Both the position numbers and the translations under genes were made by a program. Positions 1 to 9,245 of a DNA stretch of 41,007 bases are shown piece by piece; position 1 is the first letter of the stretch, and every line of letters begins with the position of its first letter. A model generated the notes under the pieces. It saw nothing but the letters and a program-made list of their open reading frames with translations, was not told the DNA's origin and made no database searches. This DNA is from Salaquimonas sp. (GTDB taxonomy: Bacteria > Pseudomonadota > Alphaproteobacteria > Rhizobiales > Rhizobiaceae): NCBI GenBank assembly GCA_028289365.1, contig JANQQM010000205.1, positions 1-41,007 on the forward strand. The letters run 5' to 3'.

Positions 1-1
1 G

Positions 2-2314
2 CTGGAGACCATCGCCGAGCTAGGCGGCCAGCCGGATCGATATCAGGACTATCCGGACGAGGCCGGGCGTGACCTGGTGGGGCAGAAGCTGGCGCGCACC
101 GGCGGTCGCTTCTCCGTCGATCCCCATCAGTTTTACGGCCTTGAGATCAATCCGCGTGCTGTGCCAATCGCCGATCTGGTGCTCTGGATCGGCTATCTAA
201 AATGGCAGCTCCGTACTGGCGGCCGCGACGCCATCACTGAGCCGGTGCTTGATGCTTACGGTACCATCCGCGAACAGGACGCGATTTTGGCCTATGATTC
301 CCGCGAACTGCAGCGCGATGAGACTGGCAAGCCCCTGTCGCGCTGGGACGGGGCAACAAAGAAGCTCCATCCTATCACCGGCGAGGAGGTGCCGGACCCG
401 GAGGCCCGTGTCCCGCTCTACACTTATGAGAATCCGCGCATCGCCGACTGGCCGGAAGCGGAGTATATCGTTGGCAACCCACCGTTTATTGGTGGTGGCA
501 TGATGAGAGCCGAACTCGGCGACGGCTATTGCGAGGCCGTTTGGAAATCACGCCCACATGTCCAACCCAAGGCCGACTTTGTGCTACATTTTTGGGACGA
601 AGCGGCACGCCGTCTTCGTCGAACGAAGGTAAACGGGGTGCCGAATCGCTTGATGAGATTCGGCTTCATAACGACAAACTCAATTACTCAAACTTTCTCC
701 AGAAGAATCCTTGAGCAACACTTGAGCGCAAATCAACCTTTAAGTCTTGTATTTGCGGTTCCAGACCATCCGTGGCTCAAGGCCACAGACAAGGCGGCCG
801 TCCGAATTGCCATGACCGTGGCGGCGAAGGGAAAGATGCCTGGAGTTCTCTCGGAAATAGTCGCTGAAGAGGGATTGAACACCGACACTCCTAACGTCGT
901 GCTCGAAAAGAGGTCTGGCGCAATTTTGCCAAGCCTACGGATTGGCGCAGCCGTAGACAGCGCCGCACCTTTGCTTTCCAACTCAATGATGAGCTGGAAT
1001 GGGATGATGTTAGCAGCCAAGGGCTTCATTCTGGATGAGAGTGTCGCTGCACGTCTAAACAAGGAAGGTATCGATCGCCAGATTTGCCGACGCTTTCGGC
1101 ACGGTCACGAGTTGAATAGGCGGCCAGGTAACAAGTGGGTACTAGATGGTTTTGGCCTCGATTCCACGCAACTACAATCGAGACATCCAAGTGCGTATCA
1201 GCACCTACTCACTCATGTAAAACCGCAACGAGACCACGCCAGGGACGAACAGTTCCGGCAGAAGTGGTGGCTGTTTGGTCGAACTAGGCCTGACCTCAGA
1301 ACAGCGGTTTCCAACCTCGACAGGTTCATCGCGACAACCGAGACCTCCAAACACAGGTTCTTTCAGTTTTTGCCGATTGAAGTGGTTCCAGATCACATGG
1401 TGGTCGCAATTGCATCTTCGTACCCAATTCATCTGTCCCTGCTTTCGTCTCGGTTGCATATTGTTTGGGCGCTGTCGGCTGGTGGTACACTTGAAGATCG
1501 ACCACGGTATAACAAAACAAAGACCTTCGACCCATTTCCTTTTCCGGCCTGTATTACTTCGGATGCAAACGGAAAAAGCGATCTTTACCTTTCCAAACTA
1601 GCCGAACGCCTCGACACTTTCCGCAAGGAACGCCTCGCCGAGCATGAGTTCCTGACCATGACAGGCATGTACAATGTGCTGGAGCGGCTGCGGGAGCTGG
1701 AGAACGGCTGCGATGTGCCACCGCTAACTGATGCCGAGCGTGATATTCATGAGGCCGGATTGGTCTCGGTCTTGAAGGACATTCACGACGAGATCGACCG
1801 TGCCACCTTCGCCGCCTATGGCTGGGAAGATCTGGGTGAACGCCTTGTCGGTAAACCAGGCGCGACTATGCCTTCGCCCAACAAGTCCGAAGACCAGGAA
1901 GCTGCCGAGGAAGAACTGCTATCTCGCCTGGTTGCGCTCAACCTGGAGCGCCAGGCCGAGGAGAGGCGGGGGTTGGTGCGTTGGCTGCGCCCCGAATACC
2001 AAATTCCGAAACTTGGCCACAAAGTGCCCAAACCTGCCGAGGGCGAACAGATCGAAGCCGATGTCTCGCTCCTGCCGGAAGCCGACAAGCCCAAATGGCC
2101 CGCCGATGGCCTCGACCAGATCCGCATTGTCCGCGACGTTCTTACCCGCGCCCCAGCACCGGCTTTGCCGGAAGAAATCGCTGCCAGTTTCGACGGCCGC
2201 AACACCGCCAAACGCAGGGAACGCATTGCGCAGGTCCTGGAGACCCTGGTTGCCACCGGCGCTGCCCGCACGGGGCAGCTCGAAGGCGAAACCCGTTATT
2301 TTCTACCGAGGTAA
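2..2314 (+). CDS. Class I SAM-dependent DNA methyltransferase (YeeA/COG1002-like), N-terminus outside window
   Basis: Adenine-type DNA methyltransferase of a restriction-modification or phage-defence system. The frame is open to the left edge (first full codon at base 2), so the N-terminus with the SAM-binding motif I is missing. Visible codons include a motif FYGLEINPRA...LVLWIGY soon after the edge, typical of large YeeA/MmeI-like methylases, and the catalytic motif IV NPPF at 476-487. A variable middle (about 590-1620) is probably the target-recognition domain. The C-terminal part has the family-typical RWLRPEYQ stretch near 1978-2001 and ends in a winged-helix-like segment. The Mrr endonuclease gene follows after 3 bases, so the two are probably co-transcribed. 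The middle third is clearly poorer in G+C than both ends. Whether the missing N-terminus carries a nuclease (type IIG) or a helicase partner lies upstream (DISARM-like) cannot be seen. Confidence 0.85.
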   Translation: METIAELGGQPDRYQDYPDEAGRDLVGQKLARTGGRFSVDPHQFYGLEINPRAVPIADLVLWIGYLKWQLRTGGRDAITEPVLDAYGTIREQDAILAYDSRELQRDETGKPLSRWDGATKKLHPITGEEVPDPEARVPLYTYENPRIADWPEAEYIVGNPPFIGGGMMRAELGDGYCEAVWKSRPHVQPKADFVLHFWDEAARRLRRTKVNGVPNRLMRFGFITTNSITQTFSRRILEQHLSANQPLSLVFAVPDHPWLKATDKAAVRIAMTVAAKGKMPGVLSEIVAEEGLNTDTPNVVLEKRSGAILPSLRIGAAVDSAAPLLSNSMMSWNGMMLAAKGFILDESVAARLNKEGIDRQICRRFRHGHELNRRPGNKWVLDGFGLDSTQLQSRHPSAYQHLLTHVKPQRDHARDEQFRQKWWLFGRTRPDLRTAVSNLDRFIATTETSKHRFFQFLPIEVVPDHMVVAIASSYPIHLSLLSSRLHIVWALSAGGTLEDRPRYNKTKTFDPFPFPACITSDANGKSDLYLSKLAERLDTFRKERLAEHEFLTMTGMYNVLERLRELENGCDVPPLTDAERDIHEAGLVSVLKDIHDEIDRATFAAYGWEDLGERLVGKPGATMPSPNKSEDQEAAEEELLSRLVALNLERQAEERRGLVRWLRPEYQIPKLGHKVPKPAEGEQIEADVSLLPEADKPKWPADGLDQIRIVRDVLTRAPAPALPEEIAASFDGRNTAKRRERIAQVLETLVATGAARTGQLEGETRYFLPR
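590..1620 (+). other. Low-G+C segment inside the methyltransferase, probable target-recognition domain
   Basis: Counting one line (661-720) gives about 40% G+C, whereas lines on either side (for example 361-420 and 1681-1740) are around 65%. Codon choice changes with it, with more AT-ending codons such as AAA, TTT and ATT. The segment lies between the catalytic NPPF motif and the conserved C-terminal RWLRPEYQ region, where target-recognition domains of this family sit. Such domains are often exchanged by recombination. The boundaries are by eye. Confidence 0.5.
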
Positions 2315-2317
2315 GGA

Positions 2318-3163
2318 ATGGTTAAAAAATCCGATTTGCCATCACTCCAAAATCTCATCGTTGCTACGATGGCGGCGATCAAAAAACTTGGTGGCTCTGG
2401 CTCCAATGATGAGATTGGAGAAGAGGTCATACGCGCCGAAGGAATATCTGACGAACTTGCATCGATCCCGCATTCGGATGGACGCTTGACCTATCTGGAG
2501 TATCGGCTCTTCTGGGCGCGCTCTTATCTGAAGAAGGTGAAAGCGATTGACAATACCGAACGTGGCGTTTGGACGATCACCCCCACAGGCCGAGAAATGT
2601 CCGACGAAGCGCTGTCCCAAGTGCGCAGGACGGTTCAGAGGATGGGTGCTGAGGCCCGAAAAGCGAGAGCATCGGATGATAATGAGGAAGAAGAGAGCGA
2701 AGAAGCAAACTGGCAGGGTGAGCTCCTCGCTGTTCTCAAGAAGATGGCTCCAGATGCCTTCGAGCGTCTGTGCCAACGCGTCCTGCGCGAGGCAGGATTC
2801 ACCAAGGTTGAGGTGACCGGAAAATCCGGTGATGGCGGCATTGATGGTATTGGTGTCTTGCGTGTCAATCTGGTTTCTTTCCAGGTGTTGTTTCAATGCA
2901 AACGTTGGAAGGGCTCGGTGGGGGCAGCTGTCGTGCGCGACTTTCGTGGTGCTATGATGGGTCGGTCGGACAAGGGGCTGATTATAACAACAAGTACCTT
3001 CACGCCAGACGCCCGCCGTGAAGCGACCCGCGACGGCGCACCAGCAATCGACCTCATCGATGGGGAAGATTTGTGCAATCTCTTAAAGGATTTGAAGATC
3101 GGCACAACGGTCAAGCTGGTGGAACAAGTCGAGATCGACGAGAGTGTTTTTGCCAAGATATGA
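2318..3163 (+). CDS. Mrr-type restriction endonuclease
   Basis: Protein of 281 residues with the two-part Mrr layout. An N-terminal winged-helix domain (Mrr_N type, about residues 5-95) is followed by an acidic linker (about 115-132, rich in Glu) and a C-terminal PD-(D/E)xK nuclease domain (about 138-265). The nuclease motif is visible as GDGGIDG with D176, then Q193-C-K195, matching the D...QxK signature of the Mrr_cat family. It presumably cleaves DNA according to methylation status, or acts as the nuclease partner of the methyltransferase just upstream. The start ATG lies 3 bases after the upstream stop, with a Shine-Dalgarno-like GAGGTAAGG overlapping that stop. Family membership is firm; the cleavage specificity is unknown. 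Confidence 0.88.
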   Translation: MVKKSDLPSLQNLIVATMAAIKKLGGSGSNDEIGEEVIRAEGISDELASIPHSDGRLTYLEYRLFWARSYLKKVKAIDNTERGVWTITPTGREMSDEALSQVRRTVQRMGAEARKARASDDNEEEESEEANWQGELLAVLKKMAPDAFERLCQRVLREAGFTKVEVTGKSGDGGIDGIGVLRVNLVSFQVLFQCKRWKGSVGAAVVRDFRGAMMGRSDKGLIITTSTFTPDARREATRDGAPAIDLIDGEDLCNLLKDLKIGTTVKLVEQVEIDESVFAKI

Positions 3164-3237
3164 ATTGTGCGCGGTTATCATGACATTTTCTCTGCAGGTA
3201 ACCGATCGCTCCAGACCACCATCCTACCAGAAAAAAA

Positions 3238-3314
<77 letters not shown>

Positions 3315-3386
3315 CTGGTGCCGGTTAAACAAAATCAGGCCCGTATTTAGCCCAAGCTTTGGGCCACGGCAATTGCAGAATTCTGG

Positions 3387-4766
3387 CTAGGCCAAGATTT
3401 TCTCTTTTCTCAGCACAGCCTCGCCCTCCTCCAGGGTCGCCGTGACCAGGTCAATGAGCTGGTCGACTTCCCCGTGCGTGATGGTCAGCGGCGGGGCGAG
3501 GATGAGCGAATCGCGCACGGCGCGCATCACAAGCCCATTCTTGAACGAGATATCGCGGAGGATTTCGCCGACCTTGCCGGGCTCATCGAAACGTTTGGTC
3601 AGATCCGTTTTGTCCGGCACCAGTTCCAGCGCGCCGAGCAGGCCTTTCATGCGGGCTTCGCCGATCAGGGGGTGGCTTTGCAAGGCCAGCCAACGCTCCT
3701 TCAGATAAGGGCCGATGTCGGTTGCGACGCGTTCGACCAGCTTCTCGCGCCGCATGATCTGGAGATTGGCGATGGCCGCCGCACAGCAGGCCGGGTGGCC
3801 GGAATAGGTGTAGCCGTGGAAGAATTCCCCGCCCGCATTCAGCACCTCGCATACGTCATCGCTAATACCGACACCAGCAATCGGCAGGTAGCCCGACGAC
3901 ATGCCCTTTGCCATGGTGATGAGATCGGGTTCGGTGCCATAGGTCTGGCAGCCGAACCAGCTACCGGTCCTGCCAAACCCGCATATCACCTCGTCCGAGA
4001 TGAACAGGATTTCCCGCTCGGAAAGGATACGCCTGATCTCGGGCCAATAGGTTTCGGGCGGGATGATGACGCCGCCCGCGCCCTGGATCGGCTCGGCGAT
4101 GAAGGCTGCGACCTTGTCTTCGCCCAACCGGTCGATTTCGCGTTCGAGTTCGCGGGCGGTCTGAATACCGAATTCACTGGGGTCCATGCCGTCCGCCTCG
4201 CCAAACCAGTAGGGCTGGGCAATATGGGTGATGCCGGGGATCGGCATGCCGGACTGGGCGTGCATCTTCTCCATACCGCCGAGCGAAGCGGCTGCCACGG
4301 TGGAGCCATGATAGGCGTTTTGGCGGGAGATTATCGTCTTTTTCTCCGGTCTTCCCTTCAGGTCCCAATAGGTGCGAACGACCCTGAGCGCGGTGTCGTT
4401 GGAATCCGATCCGGACGTACCGAAAAAGACCTTGTTGATGTTGGAGGGCATCAATTCGGCCAGCATTGCCGAGAGGTGGACGACCGGTTCATGCGTCGTC
4501 TTGAAGAAAGTATTGTAATAGGAAAGTTCGGTCATCTGGGCATGGACGGTATCGGCGATTTCGCGGCGGCCATGGCCGATCTGCGCACACCAGAGTCCAG
4601 CCATGCCGTCAAGCAGGCGGTTGCCGTCACTATCCCACAACCAGACGCCTTCACCACGGGTGATTACCCGGCGCTGATCCGGCAACAGGCTGGCGTGATC
4701 GGTGAACGGGTGCAGATGGTGCGCTTCGTCAAGCGATTGCAGATCTCTGGTTGAATGGTGTTTCAT
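3387..4766 (-). CDS. Class III aminotransferase, omega-amino acid/putrescine--pyruvate type
   Basis: PLP-dependent, fold-type I class III aminotransferase of 459 residues, a normal length. It closely resembles the Chromobacterium violaceum omega-transaminase and SpuC-type putrescine:pyruvate aminotransferases from the N-terminus onward (ELD/SLDEAHHLHPFTD, GMAGLWC with W59). Visible cofactor residues are the phosphate-binding GSDSND near 119-124, Y152-H153, D258 in the SDEV motif and the Schiff-base lysine K287 in MAKGMSSGYLP. It probably moves the amino group of a diamine, beta-alanine or similar omega-amine onto pyruvate in the cytoplasm. The exact substrate cannot be told from sequence. The ATG fits the family N-terminus. 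Downstream on the same strand only the tRNA follows. Confidence 0.88.
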   Translation of the reverse strand: MKHHSTRDLQSLDEAHHLHPFTDHASLLPDQRRVITRGEGVWLWDSDGNRLLDGMAGLWCAQIGHGRREIADTVHAQMTELSYYNTFFKTTHEPVVHLSAMLAELMPSNINKVFFGTSGSDSNDTALRVVRTYWDLKGRPEKKTIISRQNAYHGSTVAAASLGGMEKMHAQSGMPIPGITHIAQPYWFGEADGMDPSEFGIQTARELEREIDRLGEDKVAAFIAEPIQGAGGVIIPPETYWPEIRRILSEREILFISDEVICGFGRTGSWFGCQTYGTEPDLITMAKGMSSGYLPIAGVGISDDVCEVLNAGGEFFHGYTYSGHPACCAAAIANLQIMRREKLVERVATDIGPYLKERWLALQSHPLIGEARMKGLLGALELVPDKTDLTKRFDEPGKVGEILRDISFKNGLVMRAVRDSLILAPPLTITHGEVDQLIDLVTATLEEGEAVLRKEKILA

Positions 4767-4823
4767 CAGGAATTCCGGACGGGACTAGCGGACAGATCCG
4801 CAGGCGGGGAGCGGTACAGGGCC

Positions 4824-5225
4824 CTAGTGGCTGGAATCGGTCTCGATTGAAACCTTGCTCGAATAAAATCCGACCAGACCGGCCAGTTCAAGCATTTCGT
4901 CATAGGGCGTTTCATAGGCCCAGAGCGCATTGTCGACCTCATGTTCACCGATGGCGATGTTCCAATAGGTTGCCTTGCCCTTGAACGGGCAGCGGGTGAT
5001 CCGGGGCGAATTACGAAGAAAAGCATCGTCCACATCTTCAAGCGGGATGTAGTAGACCGGCGTATGGTTGGTTTCATGCAGGATCAGGGCGGCGGCACTT
5101 TCGGCGATCTGGACCCCGTCCACCTTGATGCGGACCAGATCGGCCACGCGCTCAAGCTCAATGACATGGTCCGGGTGATCGCGAAAACCCGGTGCCGGAT
5201 TGCTGGTAAACGGGGTAGTGCTCAT
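4824..5225 (-). CDS. DUF427 domain-containing protein
   Basis: Small cytoplasmic protein of 133 residues consisting of one DUF427 domain. Typical traits are the early arginine-rich strand (VRIKVDGVQIAES), the YYIPLEDV motif and the CPFKGKATYWNI signature near the middle, followed by ALWAYETPYDEM. An upstream in-frame GTG at 5246 exists, but the ATG at 5225 is preferred because GGAAGGGAAG lies just ahead of it at proper spacing. The biochemical function of DUF427 is not established to my knowledge. It is followed by the aminotransferase 57 bases downstream on the same strand, so the two could share a transcript. Confidence 0.85.
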   Translation of the reverse strand: MSTTPFTSNPAPGFRDHPDHVIELERVADLVRIKVDGVQIAESAAALILHETNHTPVYYIPLEDVDDAFLRNSPRITRCPFKGKATYWNIAIGEHEVDNALWAYETPYDEMLELAGLVGFYSSKVSIETDSSH

Positions 5226-5356
5226 TGCAGGCTTCCCTTCCACCACGGTGCTGATCTTTTGGTGTATTCAACGCTACCAAGCAAGCGGGACGAAGGCAAA
5301 CTGAATCAGGCAAACCGGGCGATCAAACAGGCTTGATCGGTGGAAAGCATATTCGG

Positions 5357-8278
5357 TCAGTGGGCTTCTTCCCAATTGTCGGCGGCTCGCGCATCGACGA
5401 CCAGCGGTACAGACAGGTCCATGGCGGGAAGCGGCGCTTGCTCCATGACCTGTTTTATCACCGGTATGGAGGCATCGACCTCTGCATCAGGCATTTCGAA
5501 TATCAGTTCATCGTGAACCTGCAAAAGCATGCGCGAGGACAGCTTCGCCTCTCCGATCGCTTCATCCATGCGGGCCATGGCGCGGCGAATGATGTCGGCG
5601 GCCGAACCCTGGATCGGTGCGTTGATGGCGGCGCGTTCATTGAAGGCGCGCAATTGCGGATTGGAGGCCTTTATGTCGGGGAAATGCGCCCGCCTGCCGA
5701 AAATCGTTTCGACATATCCGTGCTCGCGGGCGAAATTCTTGGTCGCATCCATATAGTCGCGTATGCCGGGAAACCGCTCGAAATAGGTCTTGATGTAGTC
5801 AGATGCCTCCGAACGCTCGATTCCGAGCTGATTGGCCAGGCCAAAGGCAGAGATACCGTAGATAATCCCGAAATTGATCGCCTTGGCCCGCCGTCTGACC
5901 ATGGGATCCATGCCCTCCACCGGCGTGTCGAACATTTCGGACGCCGTCATGGCGTGAATGTCCAGACCCTCATCAAAGGCTTTCTTCAGCTGGGGAATGT
6001 CGGCGATGTGGGCGAGGACCCGCAGTTCAATCTGGGAGTAATCGGCGGAAACCAGCTTGTTGCCCTTGTTTGCAACAAAGGCAGTGCGAATTTTGCGGCC
6101 TTCTTCCGTGCGTACCGGAATGTTCTGCAGATTGGGATCTGAGGATGACAGGCGCCCGGTGGAAGTCGAAGCCATGGCATAGGAAGTGTGGACGCGATTG
6201 GTGTGAGGATTAATGAAATTGGGCAGCGCATCGGTATAGGTCGACTTCAGCTTGGTCAGTTGGCGCCAGGCAACGATCCGCCGTGGTAGGTCATGACCTT
6301 CCGCAGCAAGGTCGTCCAGGACCTGGGCAGAGGTGGACCATTGGCCGGTCTTGGTTTTCTTGGCGCCGGGCAGGTTCAATTTGCCGAACAGGATGTCGCC
6401 CAATTGCTTTGGCGAACCGATGTTGAAATGCTCGCCCGCCAGTTCATAGATTTCGGCTTCAAGTCCGGCAGCCGATTGGGCAAGTTCGCCCGAAAGTCTC
6501 GAAAGAATTTGCCGGTCAACCGATATTCCGCGCTGTTCCATGCGGGCAATCACCGGGACGAGCGGGCGCTCCAATCGTTCATAGACGCTGACCATGGTTT
6601 CCGCTACCAGGCGCGGTTTCAGGACCTGCCATAGTCGCAAGGTGACATCTGCATCTTCGGCGGCATAAGCGGTCGCCTTTTCCAGATCGACCTTGTCAAA
6701 GGTAACTGCCGAGCGTCCGGATCCGGCAACATCCTTGTAGCTGATACATTCATGGCCCAGCCAGTTGCGGGCCAGATCATTCATGCCATGTTTGCTGGTT
6801 CCGGCATCGAGCACATAGGAGATCAACATGGTGTCATCGATGGAGACCGTATCAATCTCGCGCTGCGAAAAGATCAGCCAGTCATATTTCATGTTCTGAC
6901 CGATCTTCAGGATCGAAGTGTCCTCGAGTACGGGCTTCAGCTTTTCAAGCACAAGTCCTTCGGCGAGCTGGTTTTCGATTGGCCCTTCATCCAGCAGATC
7001 GCCCTCGCCCTGCCGATGGGCGAGCGGGATGTAACAGGCATCACCCGGGGTGCAGGCCATCGAGATGCCGACCAGGTTTGCCTGCATCGGGTCAAGCGAA
7101 TCCGTTTCGGTGTCGATTGCTACCAGACCTGCCTCGTAAATCTTTTCCAGCCATTCATCGAGAGCAGCAGCGTCGCGAACACATTGATAAGCCGTCGTAT
7201 CAATGGTTGATGCCACTGCTTCATTACGGCGTTGTTCGACGAGGTTATTTGGCGTCATTTCGCCGTCTAATGATTTTTCGTCTGCCGATGTACCGGACTT
7301 GGCCTTGGCTGCAGCCTGCGGATCGAGGTCCGGGCCGCGGACGTAGTCTCCGGTATCTATTTTTGCCGGCTCAATTTCACTGATTTCGGTTCCGGTCACT
7401 TCCGCGACCCGCCTTGTCAGTGTCGTGAACTCCATCGCCTTGCAAAATGCGACGAGTTTCGGACCATCCGTCGGTTGCAACTGGAGCGCGTCTATTCCCT
7501 CCTCGAGGGGTACATCGTCTTTCAGCGTGACCAGTTGCTTTGATATGCGGGCAAGATCGGCATATTCGATCAGGTTTTCACGGCGCTTGTTCTGCTTGAT
7601 CTCGGAGGCGCGCTCGAGAAGGGTTTCGAGATCGCCGTATTCTTCCAGCAATTGCGCGGCGGTCTTTGGACCAATTCCAGGCACGCCCGGTATATTGTCG
7701 GTCGAGTCGCCTGCCAGCGCCTGCAGATCGATCATTTTTTCGGGCTTCACGCCCCATTTTTCCTCGACATCGGCTACGTCGAATACCCGATCCTTCATCT
7801 GGTCATACATGGTGACGCCGGGTCCGATCAGCTGCATCAAGTCCTTGTCGGAAGAGATGATCGTTACATTCCCGCCGGCCTTGCGCGCTTCCTTTGCATA
7901 GGTCGCGATCAGATCATCCGCTTCAAAGCCCTCCTCTTCAATGCAAGGCAGGTTGAAGGCGCGCGTTGCTTCGCGGATAAGCCCGAATTGCGGGCGCAAA
8001 TCCTCCGGTGGCTCATCACGATTGGCCTTGTATTCAGGGTAAATCTCATTTCGAAATGTCTTGGAGGAATAGTCAAAAATCACTGCAAAGTGAGACGGAA
8101 CCACACCAACTTCAGTGTCACGGGCATTCTGCAGCAGTCGCCATAACATATTACAGAAACCCGCAACTGCCCCGACCGGCAGGCCGTCAGATTTGCGGGC
8201 AAGCGGCGGCAGGGCGTGGTAAGCCCTGAAAATATAGGCCGAACCGTCAATTAGAAAGAGATGGTCTCCGGCTTTCAT
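5357..8278 (-). CDS. polA: DNA polymerase I
   Basis: Full-length PolA of about 973 residues, used for Okazaki-fragment maturation and repair synthesis. The N-terminal 5'-nuclease domain (about 1-290) shows LIDGSAYIFRAYHALPP and the helix-hairpin-helix GVPGIGPKTA. The 3'-5' exonuclease domain (about 370-560) keeps its acidic residues: DTETDSLD, the GQNMKYD motif and YAAEDADVT, so proofreading is probably active. The polymerase domain carries motif A (SADYSQIELR), motif B (RRRAKAINFGIIYG) and motif C (VHDELIFE, near residue 923). Two adjacent ATGs are possible; the second (8278) is preferred because GGAG lies 6 bases before it but only 3 before the first. About 50 residues between the two N-terminal domains look like a linker rich in charged residues, a common alphaproteobacterial trait. 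Confidence 0.97.
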   Translation of the reverse strand: MKAGDHLFLIDGSAYIFRAYHALPPLARKSDGLPVGAVAGFCNMLWRLLQNARDTEVGVVPSHFAVIFDYSSKTFRNEIYPEYKANRDEPPEDLRPQFGLIREATRAFNLPCIEEEGFEADDLIATYAKEARKAGGNVTIISSDKDLMQLIGPGVTMYDQMKDRVFDVADVEEKWGVKPEKMIDLQALAGDSTDNIPGVPGIGPKTAAQLLEEYGDLETLLERASEIKQNKRRENLIEYADLARISKQLVTLKDDVPLEEGIDALQLQPTDGPKLVAFCKAMEFTTLTRRVAEVTGTEISEIEPAKIDTGDYVRGPDLDPQAAAKAKSGTSADEKSLDGEMTPNNLVEQRRNEAVASTIDTTAYQCVRDAAALDEWLEKIYEAGLVAIDTETDSLDPMQANLVGISMACTPGDACYIPLAHRQGEGDLLDEGPIENQLAEGLVLEKLKPVLEDTSILKIGQNMKYDWLIFSQREIDTVSIDDTMLISYVLDAGTSKHGMNDLARNWLGHECISYKDVAGSGRSAVTFDKVDLEKATAYAAEDADVTLRLWQVLKPRLVAETMVSVYERLERPLVPVIARMEQRGISVDRQILSRLSGELAQSAAGLEAEIYELAGEHFNIGSPKQLGDILFGKLNLPGAKKTKTGQWSTSAQVLDDLAAEGHDLPRRIVAWRQLTKLKSTYTDALPNFINPHTNRVHTSYAMASTSTGRLSSSDPNLQNIPVRTEEGRKIRTAFVANKGNKLVSADYSQIELRVLAHIADIPQLKKAFDEGLDIHAMTASEMFDTPVEGMDPMVRRRAKAINFGIIYGISAFGLANQLGIERSEASDYIKTYFERFPGIRDYMDATKNFAREHGYVETIFGRRAHFPDIKASNPQLRAFNERAAINAPIQGSAADIIRRAMARMDEAIGEAKLSSRMLLQVHDELIFEMPDAEVDASIPVIKQVMEQAPLPAMDLSVPLVVDARAADNWEEAH

Positions 8279-8364
8279 CATGCACTCCAGGTTTCAGATT
8301 CAATGCGGGCGACGATTGCCCAGTGGCGTCTTAAAAGCAAGGTGAAGAACTGCAATGAGTCTCT

Positions 8365-8844
8365 TCAGAACGTATTATCTGTGGTGATTTCCGGCTGAAT
8401 TGTAACTGGGAAATTCATCGATCTGGCAATAAAGCAGTAATTGTGGATGTCACCATGCAGTTTTTGGGCGATTTCTGCGTCAGATTGCTGCGAAATGGTA
8501 ATCTTGGGCCGCAATTCCGCCCTCAGGAACCTACCAGCACCATTTGGCTCGACTTCTCCGGTACCGACCGGATTGTCAAGATAGCTTGTCACCACCACGC
8601 CGGCATTGGCGCATAAATGCAGATACCAGAGCATGTGACAGGCGGAAAGCGCAGAAATCAGCAAGTCTTCGGGGTTGTGCAGCGCCGGATTTCCGCCAAG
8701 CAAGGGGTCATTGGAGCAATGAATGACCGGCTTTCCTTCGATTTCGATGTCCCAGGTACGCTCATAGGCGCGATAAGTGCTTGTTCCGGTTCCGGTATTT
8801 CCGGTCCAGGCAATTTGTGCGTGGTAATCATGGTGTTTCGACAT
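8365..8844 (-). CDS. OsmC-family peroxiredoxin-like protein
   Basis: Protein of 159 residues with the OsmC/Ohr fold. The two conserved cysteines are present, C69 in the SACHMLWYLHLC helix and C137 in the HNYCFIARSMNFPV stretch, as is the NPEDLLISALSAC segment with its conserved Glu. OsmC-family members reduce organic hydroperoxides with these two thiols. This one resembles the general OsmC subgroup more than Ohr, so the substrate is left open. The start ATG has GGAAGA about 5 bases upstream. It sits alone, 86 bases upstream of polA on the same strand, and starts opposite a long non-coding gap. Confidence 0.87.
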   Translation of the reverse strand: MSKHHDYHAQIAWTGNTGTGTSTYRAYERTWDIEIEGKPVIHCSNDPLLGGNPALHNPEDLLISALSACHMLWYLHLCANAGVVVTSYLDNPVGTGEVEPNGAGRFLRAELRPKITISQQSDAEIAQKLHGDIHNYCFIARSMNFPVTIQPEITTDNTF

Positions 8845-9006
8845 TGGTCTTCCGGTTCGCGATGAATCAGCCTTTTTGATCGCACATTACAAAGAATTCA
8901 CGTCGGTGTGACCGATTTCTTATTGAAACGCCGTCAGAAAGACCCAATTTAACGAGAGTGACCAAACAGATGGTCTGCCCGGCTAGCACGTCCCCGCATG
9001 CCGGGT

Positions 9007-9045
9007 CCGCATGAGGATCGAGCCCAACGATATGCCTCAATGCGG
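9007..9045. repeat. Inverted repeat with 10-bp arms
   Basis: CCGCATGAGG at 9007-9016 faces CCTCAATGCGG at 9035-9045; they pair over 10 bases with one bulged A and an 18-base loop. It is followed after 9 bases by a second, stronger inverted repeat. Confidence 0.6.
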
Positions 9046-9054
9046 TTTTGATGC

Positions 9055-9103
9055 GGACTGCCGTGACCTAACCCCCCTACCCGCCGACTGGTCATGGCAG
9101 TCC
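9055..9103. repeat. Inverted repeat with 14-bp arms
   Basis: GGACTGCCGTGACC at 9055-9068 faces GGTCATGGCAGTCC at 9090-9103. In plus-strand RNA all 14 positions pair, 13 Watson-Crick and one G-U, around a 21-base C-rich loop. No T-run follows, so it is not a standard terminator. It lies 142 bases upstream of the dipeptidase start. Confidence 0.75.
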
Positions 9104-9245
9104 GGTCGCATTTCTGGCGGTAGCTTCAAGCCCAAAATCTGATCTCCCTTCGAATAAATCCCGACAATCGAGAAAAACTATCCATATTGCCGTTGATTCT
9201 GACGAGAATTCGCGGAATGTGAGGCAATTCCAGCGGAGGCATATA

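Larger units (their letters stand above)
8845..9245. other. Intergenic region with two inverted repeats, no gene
   Basis: About 400 bases between the divergent OsmC and dipeptidase genes. I see no plausible reading frame with a ribosome-binding site. It must hold both promoters, but I could not pick convincing -35/-10 pairs. The middle third carries two stem-loop-forming inverted repeats, listed separately. Confidence 0.6.

Noticed and set aside
3474-4754. Long open frame (426 codons) on the plus strand opposite the aminotransferase
   Set aside because: It is antisense to a clearly recognised enzyme, its translation resembles no family, and it has no ribosome-binding site; it arises from G+C-rich codon bias.
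5320-5339. Hairpin CGATCAA/TTGATCG just after the polA stop as a terminator
   Set aside because: The 7-bp stem is A+T-rich and is not followed by a T-run on the minus strand, so I do not call it a terminator.
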